From NCBI RefSeq assembly GCF_033100115.1, contig NZ_CP136910.1:1674001-1738000 (forward strand): a stretch of 64,000 nucleotides of DNA. Reading direction: 5' to 3'. Under the pieces are notes generated by a model. That model was not told the origin of the DNA. It ran no database searches and saw only the letters and a program-made list of their open reading frames with translations. Below are positions 64,000 to 64,000 of the stretch, piece after piece. Each line of letters opens with the position of its first letter. Within the stretch, counting starts at the first letter, position 1. A program made the translations under genes and the position numbers. This DNA is from Anaerocolumna sp. AGMB13020. GTDB taxonomy: Bacteria > Bacillota > Clostridia > Lachnospirales > Lachnospiraceae.

Positions 64000-64000
64000 T

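Overview
The window looks like chromosomal DNA of an anaerobic, spore-forming member of the Lachnospiraceae, close to Lachnoclostridium/Anaerocolumna-type plant-fibre degraders. The evidence is the AT-rich Firmicute base composition with strong GGAGG ribosome sites, the SCIFF ranthipeptide pair scfA/scfB, the mcsA-mcsB-clpC-radA stress block, a SpoIID-domain protein, M29 aminopeptidase and DUF6142 genes, and a GH67 alpha-glucuronidase. No plasmid or complete phage is visible.

Layout. 1-11.2 kb, mostly minus strand: rel (cut by the window edge), apt, recJ, scfB, scfA, a TIGR04086 membrane protein, yajC and tgt, interrupted by a plus-strand XRE regulator and by an accessory stretch (7.4-9.7 kb) with a G-rich tract, a 232-bp nested palindrome, a VOC protein and a PHP phosphoesterase. 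11.7-14.4 kb: a GGDEF/EAL membrane receptor and tRNA-Trp(CCA). 14.9-18.4 kb: a very AT-rich accessory block with two unknown genes, a zinc-metallopeptidase-like gene, an orphan holin and a 14-bp minisatellite. 18.4-23.4 kb: MFS permease, rubrerythrin, a soluble chemoreceptor-like protein and radA. 23.5-28.9 kb: a small conserved protein, clpC, mcsB, mcsA and a GntR regulator in the position where ctsR is expected, with a 15-bp palindrome over its promoter. 28.9-43.4 kb: three large surface proteins (cohesin-like/cadherin-like membrane protein, SH3/glucosaminidase protein, Ig-domain protein) around the purE-purM-purN-purD operon, an M29 aminopeptidase, DUF6142, a VanZ-like protein and a seven-copy 64-bp repeat array. 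43.8-48.1 kb: pheS-pheT behind a T-box leader. 48.1-50.9 kb: a regulator joining a degenerate ABC ATPase to a LytTR domain, followed by the ABC exporter it probably controls. 51-56 kb: a polymorphic-toxin and immunity locus with one intact toxin/immunity pair and several decayed toxin ends still followed by intact immunity genes. 56.2-64 kb: YihY/BrkB, a SpoIID-domain protein, and a GH67 glucuronidase with a SASA-type acetylesterase.

How the genes work together. Housekeeping modules are conserved operons: stringent response and purine salvage (rel, apt), protein export and tRNA modification (yajC, tgt), SCIFF maturation (scfA, scfB), de novo purine synthesis (pur), protein arginine phosphorylation and degradation (mcsA, mcsB, clpC), Phe-tRNA charging (pheS, pheT), and glucuronoxylan processing (GH67 with the esterase). 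The most unusual part is 51-56 kb, where duplicated cassette heads, inverted promoter-like repeats and serial toxin-tip/immunity pairs record repeated recombination. The nested palindrome at 7.5 kb, the hairpin between mcsB and clpC and the 64-bp repeat array are structured non-coding elements I cannot assign to a known family.
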